Below are positions 15,843 to 25,069 of a stretch of DNA of 64,000 bases, in pieces; within the stretch, counting starts at the first letter, position 1, and each line of letters starts with the position of its first letter. The position numbers and the translations under genes are program-made. Origin of the DNA: Streptomyces sp. F63 (GTDB lineage: Bacteria; Actinomycetota; Actinomycetes; Streptomycetales; Streptomycetaceae); the NCBI RefSeq assembly GCF_018070345.1, contig NZ_JAGPXX010000002.1, positions 372,001 through 436,000 of the forward strand, in the 5' to 3' direction. The notes under the pieces are model-generated. The model did not search any database. It was not told the DNA's origin and was given only the letters and a program-made list of their open reading frames with translations.

Positions 15843-18800
15843 TCACACAATCCCCTTCATCGCACCTGATAGGATCTCTGCAGCTCGGTCACCGAATATC
15901 GCGATTTGATGGCCGCCGACCACAGCGTCAGAACCGCGCATAAATTTGCGCAAGTTCAGCAGCATGGGCCCCTCCACGTAATCATATCCATGCATCGGCC
16001 CTCCACTTCTATTATGCCTGAAGAAGGATGAGAGCTCATCACTCGGACCGTCGAACACCTTGCCATTCAGCCCTCCGAAACCTCCTTCCGGAAGCTGGAA
16101 ATGCAAGACCGCCGCACCGTCCTCACCACCAAGACGCAAAGCCCATTTCTGCGCTTGAGCAAGGTTGTCCGTCACATAGAACCCTCCCTGCCCGAAATCC
16201 ATGGAACGAGTACTGAAATTCGGGTCAATTCCGCCTCTGAATATGGAGTCGGCTGCTTCTCGTGTAGTTCCGTGGTAGAGGTCACGGCATGGCGCTAGCC
16301 CGAGAGGGTCTACCGATACATGCGGATTGTCGACGTACGTTGCCGGGTTCGGGGCCGGGTAGAGACCCAGGGGGTCCTGGCTGGTGTAGCGGGCCGTTTC
16401 GGGGTCGTAGTAGCGGAAGTGGTTGTGGTGGAGGCCCGTTTCGGGGTCGAAGTACTGGCCCGGGAAGCGGAGGGGGGTGTAGGCCGTGCTGTCGGCGGCC
16501 CAGGTGGTGGTGCCCCAGAGGGTGGCGCGGGTGTGCCAGGTGATGGTTCCCGAGTCGTCGACCAGTTCGGTGGGGGTGCCGACCAGGTCGGTGACGATGG
16601 CGAAGAAGCGGGCGTCGATGACGTGTTGCGGGGCGCCGGCCGCCGTGATGCGTTCGGTCTGCGCGATCGGGCGGAGGCCGTCGTGGTCCCAGGTGAGCGT
16701 GACCGAGTTCGGCAGGTCCGGGGAGGTCGTGGTCTGTTCCGCGAGGGTCGTGCCGTCCCAGGTGAACGTCACTTCCTCGGCGACCATGCCGTCGGCGGTC
16801 AGGCGTTGCTTGGCCGTGCGCCGGCCCAACGGGTCGTACCGGTAACGCCAGTGGGTGCCGTCCGGGGTCACCACCGACGTCAGGCGATCCTCCGCGTCCC
16901 ACGCGTAGCGCCAGATGTCCGGCTTGCGCGAGGGGCGCTTCTTCTGGCGGAGGGTGATGCGGCCCTGCGCGTCGTGTTCGTAACGGATGGCACCGGCGTG
17001 GGTGATGCGGGTGCCGGTGTAGGTGCGGGGACCCGTCGCTTCGGTTGAGGCGTGGGCCGCGGGCCAGGCTGCCTCGGTCTGGTTGCCCGCCGCGTCGTAG
17101 GCGTAGCGCTCCGTCCAGTTCGCGGCGTGGACCGCCGTCACCCGGCCCGCGGCATCGAGGTCGAAGCGGCGTTCCCCGCCACCCAGTTGGTCGTGCACGG
17201 CGGTGAGGTGGCCGTCCGGGCGGTAGGTGTACGCCCGGTGCTGACGGATCTCGGCGGCACCGGTCGTTCCGGCCGCCCCCGCCGACCCGGAGCCGGTCGT
17301 CCCGGCGTCCGGTATGGCCGCACCCGCGGCCCCGGCGCCCGGTAGGGGTGCGCTTCCCGCACCTGCGCCCGGCATCACGCCCGGTACGGCCGCATCCGCC
17401 GCCCCCGGCCCCCAGGGCGCCGCGTCCGGATCCGCCGTCCCGGAGCCCCGCAGCCGCGCCGGCTGGGCCAGGAGGGACTGGGTGGTGAGGCGGCCCGCCG
17501 GATCCCAGGTCTGGGTGAGGGCGACCCGCTCGCCGAAGTGGCGGGTCAGTTCGCGGCCCGCCGGGTCGTGGACGTAGGTGAAGGCGTGGCCCGAGGTGGT
17601 CAGGGAGGCGGTGCGGCCCGCCGCGTCGTAGGCGCGGGTGGCCTGCGCGCCCATGGGGGTCACGCGGCTCACGCGGCGGCCCAGGGCGTCGTAGCGATAC
17701 GACGTCGTGCGGCCGTTGACGGTCTCCGACTTGATGCGGCCGAGGCGGTCGCGGTGCAGGAGGATCGTCGCGTCCGGGTTCGACGCTTCCGTGAGGCGGC
17801 CGGCGCGGTCGTAGGTGTAGTGGGTGACCGTGCCCGCCGCGTCCTTGGTTGTGATGCGGCCGAGAGCGTCGTGCTCGAAGCGGATGGTCTCGCCGAGGGC
17901 GTTGGTGCGGGAGGCCAGTTCGCGGCCCGCCGGGTCGTAGGCGTAGGTGAGGGTGCGGCCGTCGAAGTCCGTCTCGGAGGCGAGGCGGCCCGCTGCGTCG
18001 TAGGAGTAGTCCCAGGTCAGGCCCTGGGGGTTGGTGACCGTGCGGAGGAGCAGGTCCGGGCCGTGCTCGAACTCGTAGCGGACGCCGTCCGGGCCGGTCT
18101 GGGCCGCCAGCAGGTCGAAGTGGGTGTACTCGTAGCATGTGACGGCCCCGATGGCGTCCGTGTACGTCGTGCAGTTGCCCTCGCCGTCGTACGTCCAGGA
18201 CTCCTCCGCACCGTCCGGGCCCGTGCGGCGCAGCAGTTTGCCCTCCACCGACCAGGCCAGCAGGGTCCGGCCGCCCGTCGGGTCGGTGACGGCGGTGATC
18301 CGGCCCAGGGCGTCGCGCTCGTACGCCGTCTCGCCGCCGAGCGGGTCGGTGACGGAGAGCAGGCGGCCGGCCGCGTCGCAGCGGATGGCCGTGGTGTGGC
18401 CGAGGGCGTCGGTGATCGTGGCCGGGTGACCCCGGTCGTCGTAGGTGTAGTGGGTTGTGGCGCCGGACGGGTCGGTGAGGGTGAGGCGGTTGCCCGCCTC
18501 GTCGTAGGTCTGCTGCCAGGCGGCGCCGCCGGGGTGGGTGACGGCGGTCGGCAGGCCCAAGTCGTTGTGGGTGGCGGACGATTCGCTGCCGTCCGGGTGG
18601 ACGACGGAGGTGAGGCGGCCGGCCTCGTCGTAGCGGAAGGCGGTGGTGTGGCCGAGCGGGTCGGTGCGGGAGATCACCCGGTCGTGGGCGTCGTACGCGG
18701 TGCGGGTGACGGCACCGGTGGGGTCGGTCTCCGCGATGACGTTGGAGCGGCGGTCGATCAGATAGCGGCTGGTGTGCCCCTGGGCGGTGGTGACCGTCGT

Positions 18801-20819
18801 GGTGCGGTGGCCGCTCTGCGGGTCCGCGGCGCTGTAGTCGATGCGCAGGGCGAGATGGCCGTCCGTGCCGCCTTCGGCGATGCAGCGGTCCCGGTCGTCG
18901 TAGACGTAGTCGTAGCGGCGGTCGTTGGTGTCGGTCCAGGCGATGACGCGGCGTTCGTCGTCGTACGTGAAGCGGAGCGGCAGGCCGGAGGAGCCGGTGA
19001 CCTCGGTGAGGTTGCCGTCGGTGTAGCCGTAGCGGACCAGCTCCAGGTCCGAGCCGTCGTCGGCGGCACCGGCGAGGCGCAGGGCCGTGATCCGGCCGTC
19101 CTCGGTGGTGAACCGCACGTGGTGGCCCGCGTCGTGGACGATGCCGAGGGGCGTGCCGTCCGTGGCGTACTCGAAGGTGAGGCGGTGGCCGTTGCGGTCG
19201 GTGATCTCGGCGAGACGGGCTTCGCCGTCGCCGCCGGGCTCCGCGCCCTCCGGGCCGGTGAAGTAGCGGACGTGGCCGGTGTCCGGGTCGGTGAGGGTGT
19301 AGTCGCCCTCGGGCGTGCGGTCGAGGGGGTGGCGCGGGCCCATCGCGGGGAGCGTCGGCTGTCCGGGCGCCGGGTGCGGGTAGGCGAGCAGCAGGCCGTC
19401 CTCGGTGACGAGGACGACGCCCTCGGCGTCGATCTCCAGCCGCTGGTCGGCGGTGGACGACCAGGAGGGGCCGAACCAGCGGCCGCTGCGGTAGCCGGAC
19501 TCCACGCGGCGGGTGAAGACCAGCGGGAGCGCGCCGGGGACGACCGCGTCGGTCTGCGGGAGGTACATCCGGCCGGTGGCCAGGTCGACGGGGTCCGTGC
19601 CCTTGCACGTCCGGTCGCAGTCCTTCGTCTTGTGGGTCTCGGGACCGTCCTTGCCGAGGTTGCCGCGGGCCGGGGTCTTGCCGCCCGCGGCGCGGCGGCC
19701 CGCGCCGGCGATCTTCTTCGCCGCGCCCGCGCCGCGGGTGCCGAGGAGTTCCGGCAGGAGACGGCCCTGCCCCTCCGCCGGGTCCTTCTGGTACTGGTCG
19801 TACAGGGTCTTGGCCGCCGCACCGGGGTCGTTGACCGTCTGGACCAGACCGGCCGTGGTCGCGTTGAGGTTGGTGGCGTACTCGGCGGGGTGGGTGAGGT
19901 TGTACGGGTGCAGCGGGTTGACGGCGTGGATGTAGTTCAGGACGCCCGCGCTGCCGCGCAGGATGCCGCCCACCCGGTGGGAGCCCTCCAGATGCATCCC
20001 CAGCAGGCCGTCCTTGGCCTGCTCGGCATAGGACGGTGCCGCCGGGGCCTTGTCGCGGGCCGCGCCCACCGATGCGGTGGCCGTGCGCAGCGCCGCGTCC
20101 CGCTGGCGGCGCGCCTCCTCCAGCAGGTCCCGGGCGGCCGCCATGTCGGCCTTGCCGGCGTCGCCCGGGTCGCCCGGCCTTCGGGGGCGATCGGCCGCGT
20201 CCCGCTGCTCCGCCGGGAGGGCGTTGTACGTCTCGACCGCCGCCCCGTACGCCGCGAGCTGCTCGACGTGGGCGGCCCGCGCCTCGGCGGAGGCCCGCTT
20301 GCCCCGCTGGTACAGGTCGATCGCCTGCCGGGCCCGGCCCTGGGCCCACTCCACGGTGTCGGCGAAGTCGTTGAGCGCCTTGGCGGCCTTCTCGCAGGCA
20401 TCGGCCGCCGCGAACCACCGCTTCGGTTCCCCGGCCACCTTCTCCTCGAAGGCGCGGGCCGCCTCCCCCTTGAGCGCGCCGGCGTCCACCTTCTTGAGGC
20501 CGTTGCCGACGTTCTCGAACGCCGCCCGGAAGTCGGCGAGATGGCCGGCGGTGGAGCGCAGCTTGCCCGGACTGCCGTGGACCAGCTTCTTCGGATCCTC
20601 GCTCTGCCCGAGGTCCAGCTCGGCCACATCCGCGCCCATGGCGTTGGCCACCGAACCGGACTTCTCGCGGACCCAGTCGGCGCCGCCCTGCCAGCCGACG
20701 CCCTCCAGCGCGTCCGCCGTCCCGTCGCCCACGCTCTCGACGAACTCACCGGCCTCCGCGACGCGGTCCTCGGCCCACTCCTCGACCGGGTCCGGGATGA
20801 AATCCCCGATGCCCGCCAT
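15843..20819 (-). CDS. RHS-repeat polymorphic toxin with ADP-ribosyltransferase-like tip
   Basis: The 1,658-residue protein has three parts. Residues 1-290 are helical and Ala-rich, like the N-termini of type VII-associated toxins. DUF6531 (about 405-480, DPVDLATGRMYLP) leads into RHS/YD repeats to about 1,450 that form the toxin-encasing shell. The core-end motifs YDPETGLHHNHFRYYDPETA and SQDPLGLYP precede the variable tip. The last 147 residues (LYHGTTREAADSIF, DFGQGGFYVTDN, AQAQKWAL) match DUF3990, a family with an ADP-ribosyltransferase-like fold. A Gly/Ala/Pro-rich insert of about 70 residues (17255-17460) interrupts the repeats. The gene overlaps its upstream neighbour by one base (TGATG) and is followed by the candidate immunity gene. 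Toxin delivery by type VII-like secretion is inferred. Confidence 0.9.
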   Translation of the reverse strand: MAGIGDFIPDPVEEWAEDRVAEAGEFVESVGDGTADALEGVGWQGGADWVREKSGSVANAMGADVAELDLGQSEDPKKLVHGSPGKLRSTAGHLADFRAAFENVGNGLKKVDAGALKGEAARAFEEKVAGEPKRWFAAADACEKAAKALNDFADTVEWAQGRARQAIDLYQRGKRASAEARAAHVEQLAAYGAAVETYNALPAEQRDAADRPRRPGDPGDAGKADMAAARDLLEEARRQRDAALRTATASVGAARDKAPAAPSYAEQAKDGLLGMHLEGSHRVGGILRGSAGVLNYIHAVNPLHPYNLTHPAEYATNLNATTAGLVQTVNDPGAAAKTLYDQYQKDPAEGQGRLLPELLGTRGAGAAKKIAGAGRRAAGGKTPARGNLGKDGPETHKTKDCDRTCKGTDPVDLATGRMYLPQTDAVVPGALPLVFTRRVESGYRSGRWFGPSWSSTADQRLEIDAEGVVLVTEDGLLLAYPHPAPGQPTLPAMGPRHPLDRTPEGDYTLTDPDTGHVRYFTGPEGAEPGGDGEARLAEITDRNGHRLTFEYATDGTPLGIVHDAGHHVRFTTEDGRITALRLAGAADDGSDLELVRYGYTDGNLTEVTGSSGLPLRFTYDDERRVIAWTDTNDRRYDYVYDDRDRCIAEGGTDGHLALRIDYSAADPQSGHRTTTVTTAQGHTSRYLIDRRSNVIAETDPTGAVTRTAYDAHDRVISRTDPLGHTTAFRYDEAGRLTSVVHPDGSESSATHNDLGLPTAVTHPGGAAWQQTYDEAGNRLTLTDPSGATTHYTYDDRGHPATITDALGHTTAIRCDAAGRLLSVTDPLGGETAYERDALGRITAVTDPTGGRTLLAWSVEGKLLRRTGPDGAEESWTYDGEGNCTTYTDAIGAVTCYEYTHFDLLAAQTGPDGVRYEFEHGPDLLLRTVTNPQGLTWDYSYDAAGRLASETDFDGRTLTYAYDPAGRELASRTNALGETIRFEHDALGRITTKDAAGTVTHYTYDRAGRLTEASNPDATILLHRDRLGRIKSETVNGRTTSYRYDALGRRVSRVTPMGAQATRAYDAAGRTASLTTSGHAFTYVHDPAGRELTRHFGERVALTQTWDPAGRLTTQSLLAQPARLRGSGTADPDAAPWGPGAADAAVPGVMPGAGAGSAPLPGAGAAGAAIPDAGTTGSGSAGAAGTTGAAEIRQHRAYTYRPDGHLTAVHDQLGGGERRFDLDAAGRVTAVHAANWTERYAYDAAGNQTEAAWPAAHASTEATGPRTYTGTRITHAGAIRYEHDAQGRITLRQKKRPSRKPDIWRYAWDAEDRLTSVVTPDGTHWRYRYDPLGRRTAKQRLTADGMVAEEVTFTWDGTTLAEQTTTSPDLPNSVTLTWDHDGLRPIAQTERITAAGAPQHVIDARFFAIVTDLVGTPTELVDDSGTITWHTRATLWGTTTWAADSTAYTPLRFPGQYFDPETGLHHNHFRYYDPETARYTSQDPLGLYPAPNPATYVDNPHVSVDPLGLAPCRDLYHGTTREAADSIFRGGIDPNFSTRSMDFGQGGFYVTDNLAQAQKWALRLGGEDGAAVLHFQLPEGGFGGLNGKVFDGPSDELSSFFRHNRSGGPMHGYDYVEGPMLLNLRKFMRGSDAVVGGHQIAIFGDRAAEILSGAMKGIV

Positions 20820-21505
20820 CAGCGCTCGCCCCCGGGCGGCTCCTGGCCCGGCTCACCGTGCGGCTCCCGGCCGGGCCCGGCCCCTTGCTGGGCGGCGCGC
20901 TCGTCGGGGGAGGGGCCGAAGACCTCGTCGACGCCCTGCGCGTAGGTGTCGCCGTCCGTGCCGATCAGATCGCGCAGGCCGGAGGCCGCCTGGCCGCCCT
21001 GCCCCTCGGTGACCACGCTGCGGCCGGTGTCGAGCCAGGTCTGCCGCATGTCCTCACCGGCCTGCCGGAAGGACTCCGCGCTGTAGTCGGGGGCGTCCGG
21101 CGTGACGATCTCCCGGTAGCTCTGCTGGGCGATCTCCTCCTCGGTGGCGTGCGGATTGCCGGTCGCCACCACGGCGTTGGTGGTTACCTTGAACGTGCTC
21201 GCCCAGTAGCGGTCCTCCTCGTGGAGCAGGCCGGCGGCGAGGCCGAGACGGGCCGCGAGCTCGTTGGCGTCCTGGACCAGGGCCCGGACGCCCCACTCCC
21301 AGCGGTCGCAGAAGCCCTCGAAGGCGTCGGCCAGTTCGGCGCCGCCGGCCTCCATCGCGGTGATCTCCAGATTCCGCATACCGCTGCCCATGACGGCGTC
21401 GGTCGCGCTGCCGATCTCCTTCAGCTCACCGATCGCCGCGTTCAGCCCCTTGGTGATCAGGTGAACGGACTCCCGGCCGAACCGGAGGTCCTCCTCCCCG
21501 CTCAC
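20819..21505 (-). CDS. Helical protein of the RHS operon (ESX/WXG-like partner)
   Basis: This 228-residue protein starts at a GTG that overlaps the upstream stop (GTGA). It is almost all helix (FGRESVHLITKGLNAAIGELKEIG, DAFEGFCDRWEWGVRALVQDA) and ends in a Gly/Pro/Glu-rich tail. Length and pattern suggest a WXG100/ESX-related partner or adaptor for the RHS protein, with which it is translationally coupled. An upstream ATG would add 89 Arg/Gly-rich residues antisense to nothing conserved, so the GTG at 21505 is preferred. The family is not certain. Confidence 0.65.
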   Translation of the reverse strand: MSGEEDLRFGRESVHLITKGLNAAIGELKEIGSATDAVMGSGMRNLEITAMEAGGAELADAFEGFCDRWEWGVRALVQDANELAARLGLAAGLLHEEDRYWASTFKVTTNAVVATGNPHATEEEIAQQSYREIVTPDAPDYSAESFRQAGEDMRQTWLDTGRSVVTEGQGGQAASGLRDLIGTDGDTYAQGVDEVFGPSPDERAAQQGAGPGREPHGEPGQEPPGGER

Positions 21506-21987
21506 CGGGCCCGCCCCCTCGCCCGCTGGCGCGGTACGGCGGTGCCGGCGCCCGCGGGGACACCGGCACCCGCCGACGCTGCCGCCGCTGCCACCGCCGC
21601 CGCGTCGCCCTCGACGCCCTCGACGGCCTCGTCCGGCACGATGCCGCGCACCGGCGGCAGCAGCATCGAGCCCTCCTCGTCCGCCACGTCCACAACGACC
21701 CCGGCGGGAGCGGGCAGCTCCGGGACAAGCACGTCGAGCACCCGCGCCCCGAGCACCGCCGCGTACTCCCATCCCTCGCCCGGCGCCGCCCCGCGCGCCC
21801 GCGCGAACCGTGCGAGCTGCGGCTCGCCGCTGAAGGCGTAGATCCAGCGGACCCCGCCCTCATGGCCGGTCATGAAGCGGCCCCCGGACAGCGGCAGCAG
21901 CACCATCGTGCGCCGGAACTCCCCCACCATCGCAGCCGGTTCACCGGCTCCCGCACGCACCGCGGCGATCCGCTCCCGCAGGTCCAT
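21502..21987 (-). CDS. SseB-like domain protein, first gene of the RHS operon
   Basis: The 161-residue product (MDLRERIAAVRAG, FRRTMVLLPLSGGRFMTGHE, GVRWIYAFSGEPQLARFARA, VVVDVADEEGSMLLPP) has the strand pattern of the SseB N-terminal family, proteins that often accompany type VII-like and RHS loci in actinobacteria. An Ala/Gly-rich tail follows residue 135. The ATG at 21987 has a GGGGG stretch upstream. It overlaps the next gene by four bases, so the three genes and the immunity gene form one operon. A chaperone role is a guess from context. Confidence 0.65.
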   Translation of the reverse strand: MDLRERIAAVRAGAGEPAAMVGEFRRTMVLLPLSGGRFMTGHEGGVRWIYAFSGEPQLARFARARGAAPGEGWEYAAVLGARVLDVLVPELPAPAGVVVDVADEEGSMLLPPVRGIVPDEAVEGVEGDAAAVAAAAASAGAGVPAGAGTAVPRQRARGRAR

Positions 21988-22164
21988 CACAGCCCCCGTA
22001 CCCCGCACTCCCCGTGGCTCCCCGTCACGCTCCGCACCGTACCGGGCGCGACCGACAGGGGGCACCCCGCCCCGGGGGCCGCGGGGTGACGGCGTCGCGG
22101 CGTCAACGCCCACGCGACGTCTGGCTGTTCACAAAGGCGCGGGCCTCCCTTGCCGCCTCCGGGC

Positions 22165-23271
22165 TCACCCCGTGCCGGGGCCGCCCGGCATGCCGTAGGC
22201 GTCGGCGATCAGTTCGTAGGAGCGGAGGCGGGCGTCCGCGCCGTGCACGTTGGAGGTGAGGATCATCTCGTCGGCACCCGTGCGCTTCGCCAGCGCGTTG
22301 AGGCCCTCGCGGACCGCGTCCGGCGTGCCGTGGACGATGTTGCCGATCCAGCTGTCGGCGAAGTCGCGCTCTCGCGCGCTCCACGGATAGTCCTCGGCCT
22401 CCTCCGGGGTCGGGACGAGGCCGGGCCGGCCGGTGCGCAGGCGGAGCATGGAGAGGGCGCCGGTCATGATCTGGCGGCGGGCCTCCTTCTCGTCCTCCGC
22501 CGCGAGTACCGCGACGCCGATGGCGGCGTACGGCTCGTCGAGGACGGCGGAGGGGCGGAAGGACTCCCGGTACAGCTCCAGCGCCGGCAGGGTGTTGGCC
22601 GCCGAGAAGTGGTGGGCAAAGGAGAACGGCAGTCCCAGGGAGCCCGCCAGTTGCGCGCTGAACCCGCTGGAGCCGAGCAGCCAGATCTCCGGCCGTCCGG
22701 TGGACTGCACGCCGCCCGGCGAGGTGGCCTGGACGGGGCCGGGGACGGCGTGGATGCGGCTGTACGGATGGCCGTCCGGGAAGGCGTCGTCCAGGAAGCG
22801 GGTCAGTTCGAGCAGTTGCTGCGGGAAGTCGTCCGCGCCCTCGTGGAGGCGGTCGGTGCGGCGGAGGGCGGCGGCCGTGGCGCCGTCGGTGCCCGGGGCG
22901 CGGCCGAGGCCGAGGTCGATCCGGCCGGGTGCGAGGGCTTCCAGGGTGCCGAACTGCTCGGCGATCACCAGCGGGGCGTGGTTGGGGAGCATGACGCCGC
23001 CGGAGCCCAGCCGGATGCGCTCGGTGTGCGCCGCGAGGTGAGCGAGGATCACGGCCGGGGAGGAGCTGGCGATACCGGGCATGGAGTGGTGCTCGGCCAC
23101 CCAGAAGCGGTGGTAGCCGCGGCGCTCGGCGGTGCGGGCGAGTGCGGCGCTCGTGCGCAGGGCGTCGCCGGCGGTGCTTCCGCTGCCGACGGTGGCGAGG
23201 TCCAGTACGGACAGCGGGACCGGGGCGGTGCCCCGCGCCGTGCCGCGGATGGTGTCGTGCTCGGTGGCCAT
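22165..23271 (-). CDS. LLM-class flavin-dependent oxidoreductase
   Basis: This 368-residue protein is a luciferase-like monooxygenase using FMN or F420. It has [12 protein letters not shown] at the first strand, [18 protein letters not shown] near 50-67 and [17 protein letters not shown] near 88-104, the standard flavin-pocket segments of the MsnO8-like LLM group. Length is usual. The start at 23271 gives MATEHDT; conservation begins near residue 18, so the first residues are loosely defined. It is monocistronic, divergent from the secreted-protein gene at 23579. The substrate is unknown. Confidence 0.88.
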   Translation of the reverse strand: MATEHDTIRGTARGTAPVPLSVLDLATVGSGSTAGDALRTSAALARTAERRGYHRFWVAEHHSMPGIASSSPAVILAHLAAHTERIRLGSGGVMLPNHAPLVIAEQFGTLEALAPGRIDLGLGRAPGTDGATAAALRRTDRLHEGADDFPQQLLELTRFLDDAFPDGHPYSRIHAVPGPVQATSPGGVQSTGRPEIWLLGSSGFSAQLAGSLGLPFSFAHHFSAANTLPALELYRESFRPSAVLDEPYAAIGVAVLAAEDEKEARRQIMTGALSMLRLRTGRPGLVPTPEEAEDYPWSARERDFADSWIGNIVHGTPDAVREGLNALAKRTGADEMILTSNVHGADARLRSYELIADAYGMPGGPGTG

Positions 23272-23428
23272 GCGGCCTGCCTCCCTGGTGGTTCTCCGTC
23301 CGGATGCGGACGCGGTGCGTGTGCCGTGTTCGGGGCGCGCGGGTCACCGCGCGCCGGCCGGACAACCGGAGAGTTACTCCGGTTATTCCCGGCCCACGTC
23401 CCGCCACCGCACCCCGCTCATCACATAA

Positions 23429-23466
23429 ATTGGCGAACCAGACACTCCGGGTTGAATATTGCCAAT
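23429..23466. promoter_or_regulatory. Inverted repeat in the divergent control region 23272-23578
   Basis: ATTGGC (23429-23434) and GCCAAT (23461-23466) flank a 26-base centre that includes the AT-rich GTTGAATATT. This is the least GC-rich part of the 307-base gap between the monooxygenase and the secreted-protein gene and probably holds both promoters. Regulation is not otherwise apparent. Confidence 0.35.
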
Positions 23467-23578
23467 CACCACCGAACTCCCCCAATCACCCCTCCCCTTC
23501 TCCTAGATTGATCCCGCGCGCCGCCGCCCCGGAGGCAGGGTGCCCTCGGCGACTTCGCGGCGGCACGGGGGAGTTCAC

Positions 23579-24334
23579 ATGCTCAAGACGGTGAAGAACA
23601 CCACGGTGATCAGCGCGGTGGCGCTCGCCCTCGCGGCGCCCGCCACCGGAACCGCACAGGCGGCACCGGCGAAGCCCATGCCGGGAAGCACCGGGCAGTC
23701 GGCCTCCGCCGCGGCCCCTGTCCACCCGGATGCCGCCGGAGACGCCCCGGCTGGGCGGCGGACCTTCACGTCGACCTCCATCCGGGGCAGCGGAAGGTCC
23801 ACCCTCCGCATCACGCTGGACGCCCGACGGGACGGCTCCGCACCGGCGCTGACCTCGTCCGAACGGAAACAGCTGGATTTCGTCCTCGGCAAGCCGTGGG
23901 CCGTCCCCGCCTCCGCGGCGCCGGCCGGAGCCCGGGTCCCGGCCGCGGCGCCGGACGCCCGGCGCCGAGGGCCGGCCATCCTGCGCTGCGGCAGGAATCC
24001 GCGCTGGAGCGACACCAACGGCACCCTCCACGCCCGCTTCAACTGCCTGTATTCCACGATCAACTGGGGCTTCCGGATCTCCCGCCGGGTGCAGTCCGTC
24101 ATCACCGGCCCGGTCCGGGAGAGGGGCGTTTCGTGGTGGAGGAACGGCAGGGCGATGCCGAGGAACGCCGGTCACGTGGTGGGGAAGAACTACCTGTTCC
24201 ACGGCACGCTCAAGCCCGTCCGGCATGATGACCTCGTGCAGTTCCAGGACTACATGACCTTCCCGGTGCGGATCGGAGGGCGGCCCGGAGTGGGCTCGCT
24301 CAGCTGGGCCGCAAGCGTCAAGGCGAAGAGGTAG
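23579..24334 (+). CDS. Secreted protein of unknown function
   Basis: The 251-residue protein has a Sec signal (MLKTVKNTTVISAVALALAA, cleavage near TAQA-AP at about residue 30), an Ala/Pro linker and a C-terminal domain from about 145. That domain has one cysteine pair (LRCGRNPRW and FNCLYSTINWG), conserved-looking aromatics and a basic end (SVKAKR). I do not recognise the family. GGGGGAG precedes the ATG at 23579. The gene at 24337 starts two bases after its stop, so they are co-translated. Confidence 0.7.
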   Translation: MLKTVKNTTVISAVALALAAPATGTAQAAPAKPMPGSTGQSASAAAPVHPDAAGDAPAGRRTFTSTSIRGSGRSTLRITLDARRDGSAPALTSSERKQLDFVLGKPWAVPASAAPAGARVPAAAPDARRRGPAILRCGRNPRWSDTNGTLHARFNCLYSTINWGFRISRRVQSVITGPVRERGVSWWRNGRAMPRNAGHVVGKNYLFHGTLKPVRHDDLVQFQDYMTFPVRIGGRPGVGSLSWAASVKAKR

Positions 24335-24336
24335 CG

Positions 24337-24921
24337 ATGCGTCCGGGCACCACCGCCGTACGGAGCTGGGCGGAGGCGATCCTGCGCCAGCTCGGGGTCC
24401 CCACCGGTCACACCCTGGAGGTGACCGCGGGCGCCCCGGACGGGCCCGGGGCCCCGGAGCCCGGCCCGGCCCACACCTCCACGCTGCGGCTGCGCCCGGG
24501 CGGGAAGCGGGCGGAGGACGCGGAAGACGGAGGCGCGGGCGGGCGCATGGCCGGGCAGGGCGCCGCGCGGCACGGCGGTTCCGTCTCCGTCACGCTGGCC
24601 TTCGGTGACGGCTCCGCCGTGAGCGTGCTCCTGGCGGAGGGTCCGGGCGAGGCCGAGGCGGTGGCCCATCTCGCCGGGCAGCTCCAGGAGGCCGTCCTGG
24701 AGACGGCCGGCGGCACACCGGTCCCCCCGTGCCCGGGCGGCCGCGGGCACGGCCATCCGCCGACGGCCGATGTGGTCGCCGGCACCGCCTGCTGGGTGTG
24801 CCCGGCAGGCGGCGGAACGCGTCCCATCCTTTCCGGGGCTTCCGGGACCGGTCCCGGACCCGGAAGCCCCGGGAGCCGAAGCGGGCCCGGGGCCGGAGCA
24901 GGAACCGGCGCCCGGGCGTAG
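24337..24921 (+). CDS. Hypothetical protein coupled to the secreted protein
   Basis: This 194-residue protein has no signal peptide and no family I recognise. The first 120 residues look folded (AVRSWAEAILRQLG, VTLAFGDGSAVSVLLAEG, AVAHLAGQLQEAVLE), interrupted by a charged Gly-rich stretch. The C-terminal third has CPGGRGHGH and CWVCP, a possible metal-binding group, then a low-complexity Gly/Ser tail. It begins two bases after the upstream stop. The tail may be longer than natural, as codon quality falls after about 24830. Confidence 0.5.
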   Translation: MRPGTTAVRSWAEAILRQLGVPTGHTLEVTAGAPDGPGAPEPGPAHTSTLRLRPGGKRAEDAEDGGAGGRMAGQGAARHGGSVSVTLAFGDGSAVSVLLAEGPGEAEAVAHLAGQLQEAVLETAGGTPVPPCPGGRGHGHPPTADVVAGTACWVCPAGGGTRPILSGASGTGPGPGSPGSRSGPGAGAGTGARA

Positions 24922-25069
24922 CGGTCCGGCGCGCGGGGCCCTCCTCCACTACTCCGCGCCGCTCCCGGCCGCGCGGGACGGCCCACCCGAGCGGTGCACC
25001 GGCGGGCCCTCTCCGTGTGCGGCAGCCCCTCTTCCCGTGCTCCTCGCCTTCAGGCCGCCTCAAGCCGCC

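Noticed and set aside
16282..20945. Very long open frames opposite and out of frame with the RHS gene (more than 1,100 codons)
   Set aside because: Their translations are Arg/Gly/Val-rich repeats that mirror the YD repeats; no starts with ribosome sites or domains are present.
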